Origin: Candidatus Dormiibacterota bacterium | GTDB taxonomy: Bacteria > Chloroflexota > Dormibacteria > Aeolococcales > Aeolococcaceae | Reading direction: 5' to 3' | DNA: 5,996 bases | Assembly: GCA_027451645.1 (NCBI GenBank) | Contig: DAIDIX010000115.1 | Location: 1-5,996, forward strand | Part shown: in pieces, positions 4,893 to 5,996 of the stretch | Position numbering within the stretch: position 1 is the stretch's first letter | Layout of the letters: each line of letters opens with the position of its first letter | Made by a program: the position numbers and the translations under genes | The notes under the pieces: generated by a model | The model's input: only the letters and a program-made list of their open reading frames with translations | Databases searched by the model: none | What the model was told of the DNA's origin: nothing

Positions 4893-5996
4893 AGTGCTTC
4901 ACCTGCCCTGCAGCAACAGTCCAGTGGTGGTCCGGCTGGGCGAGCCTGAGAAGCTCCTCTGCAGCATCTGTTGCAGTAATGAGTATCTGGGAGGTTGCCG
5001 GGGCTCGGAGGCGTTCGAGAAACCGCTCCTGACGGTCTCCATCGAGCTCGCTCAGCACATCATCGAGGAGCAGAAGGGGTGGGGTTTCCCTATGGCTCCC
5101 CAGGAGATCCACAGAGGAGAGAAGGAGGGCAAGTACAAGGCTCCTGCGCTGTCCCTGTGATGCAACTGTGCGTGCTGGATGCGAGCGGATAGTGAGAACG
5201 AGATCATCACGATGTGGGCCAAAACTCGTTGCTCCTAGTGCGAGGTCCCGGGGAAGCCGGGCCTGCATCTCCTGGCTGAAGGTTTCTCGGGAGAGCGAGC
5301 TGTTCTGTTCATGACCGCATGGTGCGTACGTGAGCTGCGTTGCATCTGCATCTGGAGTGAACGCAGCAAGATGGTGACGGAAAGAGGAAGCGAGCTCTGC
5401 AATGACTGTCTCACGAAGACGGATCACGTCAAGGCCAGACGCAATGCATGCCTCAGTAAATGCAGGAAGTTCTGTACCATCACTTGCACCATCCCGCATG
5501 GCACGGAGAAGATGGTTCCGCTGGAGCAGGGCTCGGGAATATCTGAGGAGTGCATTCCTACCATCTCCGGGGAGCTGTGTGAGGACAATGTCAAGGAATT
5601 TTCGACGCTCCTCAGGACCACCAGACACGAGACTGAGATGGTCAGGAGTGAAAAGAACAGTAGGAAGACGGCCGACAAGCGTGCTTGCGGCAACGCTCTC
5701 GCCATTGAGCAGGAGGCGCTTTCGTGGAATGCCCTCACGGGCATCGATTTCCACAGTACAGACATCGGCTCCCCGGTCATGGACAGTGAGGACACCCCGG
5801 ATACGTGTGAAATCTGCATCCCACTTCATCGTTTCCCGAAGTGATGAAGCCCGGGGAGACTTCGTGAGGCCAAGGGTTGCAATGGCCTCGAGAATGTTCG
5901 TTTTCCCCTGGCCGTTTGCTCCAGTGATCACGGTAATCCCGCGGGAAAGGGAAAGCTCAAGGCGGTCAATATTGCGGAACGCAACGAGTTCAATCT
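4885..5996 (-). CDS. recF: DNA replication and repair protein RecF (5'-partial)
   Basis: RecF is an SMC-like ATPase that helps load RecA at single-strand gaps and stalled forks. The frame stays open to the right edge, and the residues upstream of the first GTG (5931) read IELVAFRNIDRLELSLSRG, the classic RecF N-terminal strand, so the real start lies only a few codons outside the window. Counting from codon 5994, 369 residues are visible. Motifs: Walker A GANGQGKTN (25-33); the RecF-specific DHLSLVSGGPEERRKFLD (118-135); SFGPHRDDL (257-265); ABC-type signature SQGQ (279-282); Walker B and D-loop LLLLDDVLSELD (307-318). All ATPase motifs are intact. It is transcribed toward dnaN and overlaps dciA downstream by 8 bases. 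Its orientation is opposite to the usual dnaA-dnaN-recF order. Confidence 0.96.
   Translation of the reverse strand, partial: IELVAFRNIDRLELSLSRGITVITGANGQGKTNILEAIATLGLTKSPRASSLRETMKWDADFTRIRGVLTVHDRGADVCTVEIDAREGIPRKRLLLNGESVAASTLVGRLPTVLFTPDHLSLVSGGPEERRKFLDIVLTQLPGDGRNALLRYSRALLQRNHLLRAMRDGASDGTELPAFTEACIASGLDVIRLRETVIAELASSFRHHLAAFTPDADATQLTYAPCGHEQNSSLSRETFSQEMQARLPRDLALGATSFGPHRDDLVLTIRSHPARTVASQGQRRSLVLALLLSSVDLLGSHRETPPLLLLDDVLSELDGDRQERFLERLRAPATSQILITATDAAEELLRLAQPDHHWTVAAGQVKHYD

Noticed and set aside
5311..5844. 177-codon plus-strand frame opposite recF
   Set aside because: It overlaps intact RecF motifs on the other strand; the translated product is Cys/Glu/Thr-rich without any family pattern.

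Overview
This window is the replication-origin neighbourhood of a bacterial chromosome. It holds dnaA, a DnaA-box-rich spacer, dnaN, and then recF and a DciA-type (DUF721) gene on the opposite strand. Base composition looks moderate, in the mid-50s % GC by eye, falling clearly in the dnaA-dnaN spacer. The proteins are unmistakably bacterial. The DnaA AAA+ start (NPNFTFSTFVVGNSSRFAHAA) resembles the Gram-positive/cyanobacterial style rather than the enterobacterial one, but I cannot name the organism or phylum from this sequence.

Layout. (1) 3-1526, + strand: the 3' part of a gene for a protein with a long Ser/Glu/Gly/Pro-rich linker and a C-terminal von Willebrand factor A (VWA) domain with a DxSxS metal site; its start lies left of the window. 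(2) 1527-1757: spacer with one hairpin, a cluster of three or four DnaA boxes, a candidate dnaA promoter and a 5'-UTR hairpin. (3) 1758-3173, +: complete dnaA. (4) 3174-3429: likely oriC core, with at least six DnaA boxes, two of them perfect TTATGCACA, a large inverted repeat built from extended DnaA boxes, an AT-rich stretch with a DnaA-trio-like element, and a good dnaN promoter. (5) 3430-4572, +: complete dnaN; the start is better placed at the second in-frame ATG. (6) 4590-4892, -: dciA-like gene. (7) 4885-5996, -: recF, running off the right edge only a few codons short of its start.

How it fits together: DnaA binds boxes on both sides of its own gene, melts the AT-rich spacer, and DciA is expected to help load or operate the replicative helicase. 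DnaN then clamps the polymerase, and RecF acts at gaps and stalled forks. DnaA boxes overlap the candidate dnaA promoter and sit at the expected dnaN transcription start, so both genes may be controlled by DnaA.

The region is mostly housekeeping. The unusual points are the architecture of the two-part origin, the inversion of recF-dciA relative to dnaA-dnaN (the common order is dnaA-dnaN-recF co-directional), and a VWA protein where rpmH/rnpA or other housekeeping genes often lie. I see no mobile element, CRISPR array, tRNA or rRNA.
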